DNA of 64,000 nucleotides from Streptomyces humidus (GTDB taxonomy: Bacteria; Actinomycetota; Actinomycetes; Streptomycetales; Streptomycetaceae), in NCBI RefSeq assembly GCF_014649655.1, contig NZ_BMTL01000002.1, forward strand, positions 1-64,000. Reading direction: 5' to 3'. A program made the translations under genes and the position numbers. The stretch's first letter is position 1. The number at the start of each line of letters is the position of its first letter. The notes beneath the pieces are model-generated. The model was not told the origin of the DNA and did no database searches. It saw nothing but the letters and a program-made list of their open reading frames with translations. Positions 54,926 to 63,990 of this stretch are shown piece by piece.

Positions 54926-55840
54926 TCATCCCAGGTGCACCGACCAGTCCTGTTCCGCGGCCGGTCTGCCGTGCAGGTCGGGCACCCGCTTGAGCCAGTC
55001 CGGCCGGCCCCGCCGTGTCCTCGCCGCCCGGACGGCCTCCTCCGCGGCGAGCTCCTCCCGGGTGGGGAAGTCGGTGGGCAGCCAGGCCGCCGAGGCGCGC
55101 ACGCGCGCGTGGAGGTGGTCGACGTACGCCCGGCGGACGTCGTCCGGGCTCGCGAAGCCCTCCTCGCCGGCCAGCCATTCGTCCGGGACGACCGCCGTGA
55201 TCTCCCGCAGGAGGCCGGGGGTCACCCGGCCGGCCAGCTCCGCGTCGGCGGCCCGCACGTCGGGCGCGTACGAGCCGAGAGCGTGGTGCCGGAAGTCGTA
55301 CGACCTCTCGGGTGCGGTGCCGTCCCAGCGGTGGTGGAAGACGAGGGCCGCGCCGTGGTCGATGAGCCACAGGCGCGGGGGCGCGGTCCCGAACGTGGGC
55401 CAGATCATCAGGTTCGAGCTGTGGACCGTGCGGTCCACGTTCACGGTGAGGGCGTCGAGCCAGACGATCCGGCCGGCCTCCAGCGGGTCCACGGGGAAGG
55501 CGGCCGCGACGTCCGGGGTGAAGTCCCGCGCGCCCGGCAGGAAGTCCATGCCGAGATTGAGGCCCGCGCTCGCGCCGTGCAGGTCGCGCACCTCCTGGTG
55601 GGGCTCGCCGTCGGCGATGGCCGGGTCGAAGTGCACGAACACCAGCTCGGGGAACCGGAGACCGAGCGCGCGGGCCAGCTCGCCCACGATCACCTCGGCG
55701 ACCAGCGCCTTGCGGCCCTGCGCGGAACCGGTGAACTTCACGACGTAGGTGCCCAGGTCGTCGGCCTCGACGACCGCGGGCACGGAGCCACCGGACCTCA
55801 GCGGGGTCACGTAGCGGACAGCAGTCACATCGCGCAGCAC
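54926..55840 (-). CDS. HipA-family kinase-like protein
   Basis: 304 residues. It resembles the catalytic half of HipA kinases: VVKFTGSAQGRKALVAEVIV (ATP-binding lysine region), GLRFPELVFVHFDP, WLDALTVNVDRTVHSSNLMI (catalytic loop with D and N) and LWLIDHGAALVFHHRWDG (metal-binding Asp). No HipB-like antitoxin gene is next to it, so a toxin role is not supported. The GTG start lies 15 bp after the stop of the upstream IucA/IucC gene on the same strand, suggesting an operon. Confidence 0.85.
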   Translation of the reverse strand: MLRDVTAVRYVTPLRSGGSVPAVVEADDLGTYVVKFTGSAQGRKALVAEVIVGELARALGLRFPELVFVHFDPAIADGEPHQEVRDLHGASAGLNLGMDFLPGARDFTPDVAAAFPVDPLEAGRIVWLDALTVNVDRTVHSSNLMIWPTFGTAPPRLWLIDHGAALVFHHRWDGTAPERSYDFRHHALGSYAPDVRAADAELAGRVTPGLLREITAVVPDEWLAGEEGFASPDDVRRAYVDHLHARVRASAAWLPTDFPTREELAAEEAVRAARTRRGRPDWLKRVPDLHGRPAAEQDWSVHLG

Positions 55841-55855
55841 ACGGGCCAGCGTAGT

Positions 55856-57439
55856 TCAGGGACGGGCCAGCGGGTTGGGGAGCGGCAGATAGCGGGCGTC
55901 GGCCCCGTCCGCGCCCGTCCACCGCAGCAGCAGGTTGGTCTTGCCGGGCAGGGTCGGGGAGGCCAGCAGCCCGGCGATCTCGGGGAGGTCGTGGCGGGCC
56001 AGCTCCCGGCGCACCGCGGGCCACGGGCGGAACCCGGGGCGCCGCTCGGCCAAGGCCGCGGCGAGTTCCCACAGATGGTTCACGACCAGGCAGTACACCA
56101 GCCGCTCCCAGCCGGCCGCCCGCTCCACGTCCGACAGCAGCTTGACGCCCTCGGCGTCCCGGAACAGCGCCTGCACGGGCATGCCGTCCGCGTCGACCGC
56201 GACCAGGGTGTTCTGCAGGTGGGCCTCCAGGACGACGCCGTGGTCGGCGAAGGCCGCGAGGGCGGGCGGCACGACCGCGCGCAGATACGCCTCCCACCAG
56301 GCGGCCGGGTCCCGGACGTCGTCGAGCGGACTGCCGTCGAAGCCCTCCACGAGACCCGCCGCGAGCAGCGGGGTCGCGCCCGGCGTCAGGCGGCCGCTCA
56401 GGCCGTCGCGGACCAGCACGGCGAGTTCCTCGAAGGCGAAGGCGGCGGTGCGGTAGCCGCGGTCGCTCAGCCAGGCCGCCGGGCCGCCGATCGTCTCGAA
56501 GGCACGGGCCGTCGCCTCGTCGGTGCGGCGCAGGCGCAGCAGGTCGTGGCGCCACAGCCGCCGGACGTCGTTGGTGATGCGCACGTCCAGGCTGAACTTC
56601 AGGCACAGATCCCGCTCGGGCGCGTACACGGTGCGCACGGCGGCCGTCGGCCAGGCCTCGAAGCCGGTCGTGCCGAGCCGGAGCAGGCGGCCGTCGGCGA
56701 AGGCGGGCGCGAGCCGGGGTCCGGCCAGGTCGAGCTGCCAGGGGTGGGCGGGCAGCAGCCGGTAGCCGCGCGGGGCCGTGCCGAGGGCGTCCAGGGCCGA
56801 GACGTCCCCCTCCTCGACGACCATGTCCTCGCGCAGCCCCAGCAGGACGAGCGGGAAGCGGGCGTGCGCCTCGGGAGCGTAGGGCAGCCAGCCGGCGGAC
56901 GGTCCGCCCCCGCGCGCCTTGGGCGCGGGGTGGTGGGGGTGGCCGGTGAGCAGCGACTGCTCGGAGCGCAGGTAGCCGCCGGCCGGCGGGGTGGCCTGCG
57001 CGCGTGCGGTGAGCAGTGCGGCGACCGCGTCCCTGCTGTCGGTCATCTCGGCGGGCAGGTCGGGGTTGGTCAGACCGGTGCGCCGGCGCAGCGTCTCGGC
57101 GACCAGTGCGACCAGTTCGGCGTGACCGAGGCGGTGCCAGGCGCCCGCCGTGTACAGCTCGGGCTCGGCGGGCCGGCGCCGCCCGCGTACGCGCAGGAGG
57201 CGGCCGCCGGGCAGCCGGTGAAGGAACCGGCCGTCGTCCGAGGGCGTCGGCGGCAGCGGTTCGGCGATCTCCCGCAGCAGACAGTTGAGCAGCGGAGCGG
57301 CCGCGAGGGCGTCGGCGCGCTCGGCGACGCCGGCGGCGCGCCGGGCGGCGACCGCCCGCGGAGCGGCCCCCACGGCCGGTGCGGCCTCGGCGGGCGGTGC
57401 GGCCTCGACGGGCGGGGGGATGAGGTCGACGCGATCCAC
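55856..57439 (-). CDS. IucA/IucC-family NIS siderophore synthetase A
   Basis: 527 residues. These enzymes join a carboxylate to an amine or alcohol through an adenylate in siderophore assembly. Family motifs are GHPHHPAPKARGG (phosphate-binding loop with the His residues), LLPAHPWQLDLAGPRLAPAF, LKFSLDVRITNDVRRL and LEAHLQNTLVAVDADGMP (catalytic His). The GTG start has AGGAA upstream. Divergent from the sister gene at 57541 across 101 bp. No DmdR1/IdeR-like iron box was recognised in that gap. The substrate is unknown. Confidence 0.95.
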   Translation of the reverse strand: MDRVDLIPPPVEAAPPAEAAPAVGAAPRAVAARRAAGVAERADALAAAPLLNCLLREIAEPLPPTPSDDGRFLHRLPGGRLLRVRGRRRPAEPELYTAGAWHRLGHAELVALVAETLRRRTGLTNPDLPAEMTDSRDAVAALLTARAQATPPAGGYLRSEQSLLTGHPHHPAPKARGGGPSAGWLPYAPEAHARFPLVLLGLREDMVVEEGDVSALDALGTAPRGYRLLPAHPWQLDLAGPRLAPAFADGRLLRLGTTGFEAWPTAAVRTVYAPERDLCLKFSLDVRITNDVRRLWRHDLLRLRRTDEATARAFETIGGPAAWLSDRGYRTAAFAFEELAVLVRDGLSGRLTPGATPLLAAGLVEGFDGSPLDDVRDPAAWWEAYLRAVVPPALAAFADHGVVLEAHLQNTLVAVDADGMPVQALFRDAEGVKLLSDVERAAGWERLVYCLVVNHLWELAAALAERRPGFRPWPAVRRELARHDLPEIAGLLASPTLPGKTNLLLRWTGADGADARYLPLPNPLARP

Positions 57440-57540
57440 TGGTTCCTGGTTCCCTACGGTTCTTCCGGGCGGAGAAGATCAGTATCGCTGTCGTCGCGCC
57501 CCCTGTCGTGACGTCGTACCCGTACCCCAGGAGCCCACCC

Positions 57541-59091
57541 GTGCATCGTCCACCCACCGCCGAGGCCGAGCTGGCCGAGGAACTGGCCGTCGTGCGCCCC
57601 GCTCTCGGCCCGCGGTTCGCGGCCGAGCTGCCGGGAGCGCGGGCGGCCGTGCTGACCCGGCTGTGGCGGGGGCTCGCCCATGAACCGCTGCCCTGGATCG
57701 CCCACCGCGAGGAGACGGGCGGCGCGCCGGGCGCGGAGGGCCGGGGGGAGCTGCTGATCCGGCTGCGCGACGGCCGCCGTCTGCGCGGCCCCCGTTCGGA
57801 CCCGTACGCGAGCGCCGGCCAGGTGACGCGGGTGTGGCTGGAGGGGACGGCGTACGACGACCCCGCCCGCCTGATGACGGCGCTGGCCGTGCCGCACGGT
57901 GCGGGCTTCGCCGCCGAACTCGGCCACAGCGTCGCCTCGGCGGCACTGTCACGGGCCGGGCAGGATCCCCTCGACGTCCCCTCGGCCGATCCGAGGCGGT
58001 GGCCGGCGCGGGACTGGGAGTGGGAACAACGGGTCGTCGACGGGCACCCTTACCATCCCAACTGCCGTTCCCGGCCCGGTTTCTCGGTCGCCGAGCAGCT
58101 CGCGTACGGGCCGGAGCACCGGCCGGCGGTGCGGTTGGGCCTGCTGCCCGTGCCCGCCGACGAGTGCCTGGTGTCGGGTGGGTGGCCCGAGCATCTGCGC
58201 GACGGGACGCGGCTGTTGATCCCGGTGCATCCGTGGCAGGCGGCGCATGTGCTCAAGCGCTCCTGCGCGCAGGGCGTGACGGCGCGTCCGCTGATGTCGC
58301 TGCGCACGCTCGCCCTGCCCGGCGGCACGCACGTCAAGACGGCGCTGAGCACCCGCCTGACGTCGTCGGTGCGGGACATCTCCGTCGGCTCCGTGGCCGC
58401 CTCGGCGGCCCTGTCCGACTTCGCGCAGAGCCTCGTGCCGCACGCGGAGGGCCTGCTGCACCTGACCCGCGGCCTGGGCGCGGCGACCGCCCGCTCCCCC
58501 GACCTGGCGGCGGTGCTGCGCGAGTCGCCGGACGTGTACGGGGCGCCGGGCGAGCACGTCGTGCCGGTGGCGGCCCTCGGCGTGACCGGACTGCCCGCCT
58601 CCCCGCTCTGGCTCGCGCGGTTCGCGCGGCTGGCGCTCGGCGTGGGACTGCGGCTGCTGGAGCTGGGCGTGGCGCTGGAGGCGCACGGGCAGAACCTGCT
58701 GGTCGTGCTGTCGGCGTCGGGGACCCCGTTGCGGCTGGTCTACCGAGACCTGGCCGACATCCGCGTCAGCCCGGCCCGGCTGGCCCGGCACGGCGTCGCG
58801 CTGCCGGACGGCCTGCCCGCCCGGATCCGCACGGACGACGTGACGGCGCTGCGACGCAAGCTGTTCGGCTCCCTGGTGGCCGGTGCGCTGGCCGGGGCGG
58901 CGGGCGGCCGCCCGGCCCTGCGGGCAGCCCTGGAGGCGGCCGTGCGGGACCTCCCGCGCACCCCGGACCTGGCGGCCCTGTGCGAGGAGCCGCTGCCGGT
59001 GAAGGCGCTGACGCTGATGCGGTTGTCGCCGGGGACCCCCGGGGACCGCTGGGCGTCACTGCCCAACCCGTTGCGAGCGGACGGGAGCTGA
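57541..59091 (+). CDS. IucA/IucC-family NIS siderophore synthetase B
   Basis: 516 residues. Motifs match the family: DGHPYHPNCRSRPGFS, LIPVHPWQAAHVLKRS, KTALSTRLTSSVRDISV, GVALEAHGQNLLVVLSASG and LVYRDLADIRV. The GTG at 57541 follows AGGAG with 7-base spacing; a longer in-frame start at 57508 is less likely. Together with the divergent gene it would give two sequential condensations, as for citrate or diaminopropionate-type siderophores; no transporter or decarboxylase gene is nearby, so the product cannot be named. Confidence 0.95.
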   Translation: MHRPPTAEAELAEELAVVRPALGPRFAAELPGARAAVLTRLWRGLAHEPLPWIAHREETGGAPGAEGRGELLIRLRDGRRLRGPRSDPYASAGQVTRVWLEGTAYDDPARLMTALAVPHGAGFAAELGHSVASAALSRAGQDPLDVPSADPRRWPARDWEWEQRVVDGHPYHPNCRSRPGFSVAEQLAYGPEHRPAVRLGLLPVPADECLVSGGWPEHLRDGTRLLIPVHPWQAAHVLKRSCAQGVTARPLMSLRTLALPGGTHVKTALSTRLTSSVRDISVGSVAASAALSDFAQSLVPHAEGLLHLTRGLGAATARSPDLAAVLRESPDVYGAPGEHVVPVAALGVTGLPASPLWLARFARLALGVGLRLLELGVALEAHGQNLLVVLSASGTPLRLVYRDLADIRVSPARLARHGVALPDGLPARIRTDDVTALRRKLFGSLVAGALAGAAGGRPALRAALEAAVRDLPRTPDLAALCEEPLPVKALTLMRLSPGTPGDRWASLPNPLRADGS

Positions 59092-59100
59092 GACCCCGTT

Positions 59101-59130
59101 TTGTGGCGGGGCGCTTTCGGTCAATAGGAT
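59101..59130 (+). promoter_or_regulatory. Promoter of the VWA gene, probably leaderless
   Basis: TTGTGG (59101-59106) and TAGGAT (59125-59130) are spaced 18 bp, as for the main vegetative sigma factor. The ATG at 59137 lies about 6 bases after the -10 box, so the transcript would start at or very near the start codon; no ribosome site is needed. Confidence 0.6.
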
Positions 59131-59136
59131 CCGCCG

Positions 59137-60399
59137 ATGATCAGAACACAACGGCTGGCGGCGGGCGTCTGCGCCCTGCTCGCCGCGCTCACGGCCGGGC
59201 TAGCGTTCCCGGCCGGGGCGGTCGCCGACGAGACCACCGCCACCGCGCCCAAGGTCGACCTGGTCCTCGACGTCAGCGGTTCGATGCGGACGAAGGACAT
59301 GGACGGCGGGACGCGGATGGCCGCGGCCAAGCAGGCGTTCAACGAGGTGCTGGACGCGACCCCGGAGAACGTCCTGCTCGGCATCCGCACCCTGGGCGCG
59401 AACTACCCGGGGGACGACCGCAAGACGGGCTGCAAGGACACCGCGCAGCTCTACCCGGTCGGCCCGCTGGACCGCACCGAGGCCAAGACGGCGGTGGCCA
59501 CCCTGTCCCCCACCGGCTGGACGCCGATCGGCCCCGCCCTGCTCAAGTCGGCGGACGACCTCGACGGCGGCACCGGCTCCAAGCGGATCGTGCTGATCAG
59601 CGACGGCGAGGACACCTGCGCACCGCTCGACCCGTGCGAGGTGGCCCGCGAGATCGCGGCCAAGGGCATCGGCCTGACCATCGACACCCTCGGCCTGGTG
59701 CCCAACGTCACGATGCGCCGGCAGCTCAGCTGCATCGCCGAGGCCACCGGCGGCACCTACACCTCGGTGGAGCACACCGACGAACTCACCGACCGGGTCA
59801 ACCAGTTGGTGGACCGGGCCGCGGACCCCGTGGTGACCCCGGTCGCCACCGAGGGCGCGGCGTCCTGCGCCAAGGCGCCCACGCTGAAGTCGGGCCTGTA
59901 CACCGACCGCGCGGAGTTCGGCCAGGAGCGCTGGTACAGGGTCGACGTGAAGCCGGGCCAGGAGCTGCGCACCTCGGTGAGCGTGGCGGCCGACCGGACC
60001 GTGAACCCCGGCTACGGGGTGCTGCTGCGGGCGGTCACGACGCACGGCCGGGAGATCGTGCGCGGCGAGGCGGCCGGCAACGGCCGGACCGACGTCGTCT
60101 CGACCGGTCTGCGCTATCCGAAGGCGGAGAGCGACGACGAGGACGCCCCCGCCGAGACGGTGTGCGTGCAGGTGACCCACTCCTACTCGGCGGCCGCGGG
60201 GGTGAAGACCACGCCGGGCATGCCGCTGGAGCTGACGGTGGACCTGGTCGGCGGCCCTTCGCAGGCGAGCGACGTGGCCTCCTTCGGCCTCGGACGCGGC
60301 TGGTGGCTGCTGGGCGCCCTGGTGCTCTTCGGCTTCCTGGCGGGTGTGCTGTGGGGCTGGCTGTCACGCTGGCGTGTCGCGGTCTGGAGGACCAACTGA
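59137..60399 (+). CDS. Secreted/membrane-anchored VWA-domain protein
   Basis: 420 residues. A signal peptide (about 1-30, ending AVADE) precedes a von Willebrand factor A domain with the MIDAS motif VDLVLDVSGSM and a later LISDGEDTC. The middle is a beta-rich domain and the C-terminus has one membrane segment, GRGWWLLGALVLFGFLAGVL, then a basic tail. It probably binds a metal and a protein partner at the outer face. The stop overlaps the next start by one base (TGATG). Confidence 0.92.
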   Translation: MIRTQRLAAGVCALLAALTAGLAFPAGAVADETTATAPKVDLVLDVSGSMRTKDMDGGTRMAAAKQAFNEVLDATPENVLLGIRTLGANYPGDDRKTGCKDTAQLYPVGPLDRTEAKTAVATLSPTGWTPIGPALLKSADDLDGGTGSKRIVLISDGEDTCAPLDPCEVAREIAAKGIGLTIDTLGLVPNVTMRRQLSCIAEATGGTYTSVEHTDELTDRVNQLVDRAADPVVTPVATEGAASCAKAPTLKSGLYTDRAEFGQERWYRVDVKPGQELRTSVSVAADRTVNPGYGVLLRAVTTHGREIVRGEAAGNGRTDVVSTGLRYPKAESDDEDAPAETVCVQVTHSYSAAAGVKTTPGMPLELTVDLVGGPSQASDVASFGLGRGWWLLGALVLFGFLAGVLWGWLSRWRVAVWRTN

Positions 60400-61238
60400 T
60401 GCGGATCACACGTGTGTCGAGCCGCGCCCTGGCGGCGCTCGGACCGACGGCCGCACTGGCGGCCGGCCTGCTCCTCGGCCCGGCGGTCGCGCCCGCCGTG
60501 GCCGACTCCACCCCCTCGGCGAGCCCTTCGGGCGACGGCTCCGCCCCCACCGAGGCCGGCACGTCGTTCCGTACGGCGACGGAGATCGACCAGGGCCGGA
60601 CGGCCACGGCGAGCGGCTCCGCGGGTGACTACCTGTACTGGTCGTTCCCGGCCGACTCGGGCCAACGCCCCACGGTGAAGGCGACGGTGAAACTGCCGAA
60701 GTCCCACACCGCGCAGACCTGGCAGGTCGACGTGTACGACGGGCTGCGCCGCCGTCAGGCCTGTCAGTACGGCGCGCAGACGCGCACCGCCGCGCCGGGC
60801 ACGGCCTCGGTGGAGCTGGCCTGCGTGCTGCGCACGGTGCGCGCCTGGTCGGAGCCGTGGGCGAACGATCCGCTGCCGGGCACGTACTACGTCCGGCTGA
60901 CGGCCCTCGGCCTCACGGCGGCCGACCTGGGCCTGCCGGTCGGCGCCGAACTGCGGGTGGACTCCGCGGACATCGGCGGATCCGCCGCCGTCGACGGGTC
61001 GCTGGCCCAGCCGCTGGTCCCCGGCATCGCGGTCACGTCCGGAGGAAAGAAGGACGACTCGTCGGCCTCCGCCGTCCTGTCGAGCACAGAGCCCGACGAC
61101 GGCTGGTCGTCCGGCTGGTGGTCCGACCGCTGGGTGTGGACCGCGATCGGCGCCGTCCTGGCCGCCCTGGCCGGCATCGGCGGATACACGCTGACCCGCG
61201 GACAGGGACGACCCCGGCACGTGCCGCCGGGCGCCTGA
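60399..61238 (+). CDS. Secreted/anchored partner of the VWA protein
   Basis: 279 residues. It has a signal peptide (about 1-35, ending AVADS), an extracellular beta domain with YLYWSFPADSGQRPTVKATV and WQVDVYDGLRRRQACQYGAQ, two cysteine-containing strands, and one C-terminal membrane segment, WVWTAIGAVLAALAGIGGYT. No family is recognised. GGAGG lies 8 bases upstream of the ATG. Coupled to the VWA gene by the TGATG overlap, so the two proteins likely act as a complex. Confidence 0.85.
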   Translation: MRITRVSSRALAALGPTAALAAGLLLGPAVAPAVADSTPSASPSGDGSAPTEAGTSFRTATEIDQGRTATASGSAGDYLYWSFPADSGQRPTVKATVKLPKSHTAQTWQVDVYDGLRRRQACQYGAQTRTAAPGTASVELACVLRTVRAWSEPWANDPLPGTYYVRLTALGLTAADLGLPVGAELRVDSADIGGSAAVDGSLAQPLVPGIAVTSGGKKDDSSASAVLSSTEPDDGWSSGWWSDRWVWTAIGAVLAALAGIGGYTLTRGQGRPRHVPPGA

Positions 61239-61340
61239 CGCCCGCGGCCTGACGACCACAGTCCGACAACCACTGTGTGAAGACCGCAGCCTGACGACCA
61301 CAGCCTGACGCTCCGTCACGCTGCTCACCGGAGAAAAGCG

Positions 61341-61371
61341 GCAGGGCCCGCCACCCCGTGGCGGGCCCTGC
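61341..61371. terminator. Terminator after the VWA operon
   Basis: GCAGGGCCCGCCA-CCCCG-TGGCGGGCCCTGC is a perfect 13-bp stem with a 5-base loop. It lies between the convergent VWA operon and HxlR gene and could end both. Upstream, GCCTGACGACCACAG repeats twice (61249-61308). Confidence 0.9.
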
Positions 61372-61418
61372 GCCGTCGGCGCCGGCCGAGCCGCACCCGG
61401 CTCCGGGGCGCGCGGCGC

Positions 61419-62045
61419 TCAGGCCTCCCGCAGCTCCTTGGCCAGGGGGCCGTCGCCGCTCACCTCGATCCGCCCGGAGCGCACCGCGTCGAGCACCGTC
61501 AACGTCCCCTGTGCGACGGCGGTGCAGGTGTCGGCGCCGAGGTCGAGCCGTGCGTCCGGCTCCACGGGCGCGGGCCCGTAGCCGTACACCGGGCCGTCCT
61601 CGGCGCCGACGAACAGATGGAAGTCGCCCTCGTCGAGGCGGACTTCGACGACGCCCTCGCCCTTCAGCCCGCGCGCCAGGGGCAGCGCGAACCAGTGCGC
61701 GCGCAGCGCGTCGGTGGGCCGTCGCTCGCCGAGCTCGCCCTCGCCCCACGCCCCCAGCGCCTGCAGCACGGGCAGCAACTCCGCTCCGCGTCGCGTGAGT
61801 TCGTACACGGAGGCCGCTCCCGGCGGGGGCAGCCGACGCCTGGTGGTCAGCCCGTCGCGCTCCATGTCCTTCAGCCGTGAGGCGAGTACGTCCGTGCTCA
61901 CGCCCGGCAGGTCGGCGTGCAGATCGGTGTAGCGGCGCGGGCCGGCGAGCAGCTCCCGGACGATCAGCAGGGTCCAGCGGTCGCCCACCACGTCGAGGGC
62001 GCGGGCGGCGGAACAGTACTGGTCGTAGCTTCGGCGAGGTGACAT
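61419..62045 (-). CDS. HxlR-family transcriptional regulator
   Basis: 208 residues. The winged helix (about 10-110) has YDQYCSAARALDVVGDRWTL, ADLPGVSTDVLASRLKDMER and PGAASVYELTRRGAELLPVL; the cysteine near residue 13 is the redox or ligand site used by some members. The C-terminal domain with GDFHLFVGAEDGP is an SCP2-like sterol-transfer fold seen in some HxlR proteins. It is divergent from the aminotransferase at 62132, with a dyad between. Start ATG at 62045. Confidence 0.9.
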   Translation of the reverse strand: MSPRRSYDQYCSAARALDVVGDRWTLLIVRELLAGPRRYTDLHADLPGVSTDVLASRLKDMERDGLTTRRRLPPPGAASVYELTRRGAELLPVLQALGAWGEGELGERRPTDALRAHWFALPLARGLKGEGVVEVRLDEGDFHLFVGAEDGPVYGYGPAPVEPDARLDLGADTCTAVAQGTLTVLDAVRSGRIEVSGDGPLAKELREA

Positions 62046-62076
62046 GGCACGCAGTCTAGACATGTCGTTGGACTTT

Positions 62077-62092
62077 CCAAGCTGGAACTTGG
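62077..62092. promoter_or_regulatory. HxlR operator candidate
   Basis: CCAAG-CTGGAA-CTTGG is a 5-bp perfect inverted repeat with a 6-base centre, in the 86-bp gap between the divergent hxlR-like and aminotransferase genes. The HxlR protein is the likely binder. Confidence 0.55.
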
Positions 62093-62131
62093 TAAAACCA
62101 AGCAACACATCAACCGGAGGGGCGAGCGCGC

Positions 62132-63340
62132 ATGGAGTTCCGGCAGTCGAACAAGCTGAGCGAGGTCTGTTACGAGATCCGCGGCCCGGTGATCGAGCAC
62201 GCCGACGCGCTGGAGGCGGCGGGTCACAGCGTCCTGCGCCTGAACACCGGCAACCCCGCGCTGTTCGGCTTCGAGGCGCCGGAGGAGATCCTCCAGGACA
62301 TGATCCGGATGCTTCCCCAGGCGCACGGATACACCGACTCGCGCGGCATCCTCTCGGCCCGCCGCGCGGTGGCGGGGCGCTACCAGGCACTGGGCCTGGA
62401 GGTCGACGTCGACGACGTCTTCCTCGGCAACGGCATCTCCGAGCTGATCTCCATGGCCGTCCAGGCGCTGGTCGAGGACGGCGACGAGATCCTCATCCCC
62501 GCACCCGACTTCCCCCTCTGGACGGCCGTCACGACCCTCGCCGGCGGCAAGGCGGTCCACTATCTCTGCGACGAGCAGGCCGACTGGTACCCGGACCTGG
62601 ACGACATGGCGTCGAAGATCACCGACCGCACCAAGGCCGTGGTGATCATCAACCCGAACAACCCCACCGGCGCGGTCTACCCGAAGGAGATCATCGAGGG
62701 CATCCTCGACCTCGCCCGCCGGCACGGCCTGATGGTCTTCGCCGACGAGATCTACGACCGGATCCTCTACGACGACGCCGTGCACCACTCGGTCGCCGCG
62801 CTCGCCCCCGACCTGGTCGTCCTGACGTTCTGCGGCCTGTCGAAGACCTACCGGGTCGCCGGGTTCCGCTCGGGCTGGCTGGTGGTCACCGGGCCGAGGC
62901 AGCACGCCAGGAACTATCTGGAGGGCCTGACCATGCTGGCCTCCATGCGGCTGTGCGCCAACGCGCCCGCGCAGTACGCCGTCCAGGCCGCGCTCGGCGG
63001 CCGCCAGTCGATCCACGAACTGACCGCGCCCGGCGGCCGCCTGCACGAACAGCGCACCGTCGCCTGGGAGAAGCTCAACGAGATCCCCGGCGTGTCCTGC
63101 GTGAAGCCGAAGGGCTCGCTGTACGCGTTCCCCCGCCTCGACCCCAAGGTCCACAAGATCCACGACGACGAGAAGTTCGTCCTGGACCTGCTGCTGCGGG
63201 AGAAGATCCAGGTCGTCCAGGGCACCGGCTTCAACTGGCCGGCCCCCGACCACTTCCGCATCCTGACCCTCCCGCACGCGGACGACCTGGAGGCGGCGAT
63301 CGGACGGATCGGCCGGTTCCTGAGCGGATACCGGCAGTAG
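62132..63340 (+). CDS. PLP-dependent aminotransferase, alanine transaminase (AlaA)-like
   Basis: 402 residues of fold type I. It reads EVCYEIRGPVIEHADALEAA, RLNTGNPALFGFEAPEEILQ, then AVVIINPNNPTGAVYPKEII and FADEIYDRILYDD. The PLP lysine is in FCGLSKTYRVAGFRSGWLVV. The family transfers amino groups between alanine or valine and 2-oxoglutarate. It starts MEFRQSNKLS after a GGAGGGGC ribosome site with long spacing. Divergent from the HxlR gene. Confidence 0.95.
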   Translation: MEFRQSNKLSEVCYEIRGPVIEHADALEAAGHSVLRLNTGNPALFGFEAPEEILQDMIRMLPQAHGYTDSRGILSARRAVAGRYQALGLEVDVDDVFLGNGISELISMAVQALVEDGDEILIPAPDFPLWTAVTTLAGGKAVHYLCDEQADWYPDLDDMASKITDRTKAVVIINPNNPTGAVYPKEIIEGILDLARRHGLMVFADEIYDRILYDDAVHHSVAALAPDLVVLTFCGLSKTYRVAGFRSGWLVVTGPRQHARNYLEGLTMLASMRLCANAPAQYAVQAALGGRQSIHELTAPGGRLHEQRTVAWEKLNEIPGVSCVKPKGSLYAFPRLDPKVHKIHDDEKFVLDLLLREKIQVVQGTGFNWPAPDHFRILTLPHADDLEAAIGRIGRFLSGYRQ

Positions 63341-63545
63341 CGGCGGGGGAAGCGGAACGCCCGCGACCGAGGGCGGACGCCGTGTACGGACACGGCTCGG
63401 CGACCGCCGGAACGTCCTGCCTGGTCACCGAAGGGCTGCGACCTCATAACAGCTTGAATCGTCCACGACAAAGGGATGGTTTTTCGCCACTCTGACCTGA
63501 TCAAATGGAGATCACACAAACGCAATCCCTGGGGGGACGAGAAGC

Positions 63546-63902
63546 ATGCATTGGTACGTGGACGTACTGAAGAAGTACGCGGTGTTCAGCGGACGCGCGC
63601 GCCGGCAGGAATACTGGATGTTCACCCTGTTCAACGTCATCGTCGCCGTCGTACTGGCGATCGTCGGCGCTGTCATCGGTTCGAACGTCCTGAACATCAT
63701 CTACACCCTCGCCGTGCTGCTGCCCGGCCTGGGCGTCGCGGTCCGCCGCCTGCACGACACCGGCAAGTCCGGCTGGTGGCTGCTCATCGGCCTGATCCCG
63801 CTGGTCGGCGCGATCATCCTGATCGTCTTCCTCGCCAGCGAGGGCAAGCGCGAGCCCAACCAGTACGGCCCCGACCCGAAGCTGGCCCCGGCCGCCTACT
63901 GA
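63546..63902 (+). CDS. DUF805 membrane protein
   Basis: 118 residues. Family DUF805 is seen from WYVDVLKKYAVFSGRARRQE, YWMFTLFNVIVAVVLAIVGA, LLPGLGVAVRRLHDTGKSGW and VFLASEGKREPNQYGPDP. Three to four membrane segments are present; function is unknown. The ATG follows GGGGGGACGAGAAGC. It is preceded by a 205-bp gap after the aminotransferase and is followed by a strong hairpin. Confidence 0.95.
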   Translation: MHWYVDVLKKYAVFSGRARRQEYWMFTLFNVIVAVVLAIVGAVIGSNVLNIIYTLAVLLPGLGVAVRRLHDTGKSGWWLLIGLIPLVGAIILIVFLASEGKREPNQYGPDPKLAPAAY

Positions 63903-63918
63903 GGCCGCACGGCTCACG

Positions 63919-63945
63919 AGGCCCGCCGGGACTCCCGGCGGGCCT
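63919..63945. terminator. Terminator after the DUF805 gene
   Basis: AGGCCCGCCGGG-ACT-CCCGGCGGGCCT is a 12-bp perfect stem with a 3-base loop, followed by TTCG, 16 bp after the stop. Confidence 0.9.
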
Positions 63946-63990
63946 TCGCCGTGTCCGCGCCAGTGCGCCACGACGCCTAACCTGTCGGTC

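Noticed and set aside
54926..55840. HipA-like gene as a toxin of a toxin-antitoxin pair
   Set aside because: No HipB-like HTH gene is adjacent and the protein lacks the N-terminal HipA part that binds the antitoxin.
57440..57540. Iron box for DmdR1/IdeR in the siderophore gap
   Set aside because: No TTAGGTTAGGCTAACCTAA-like sequence was seen by eye in the gap.
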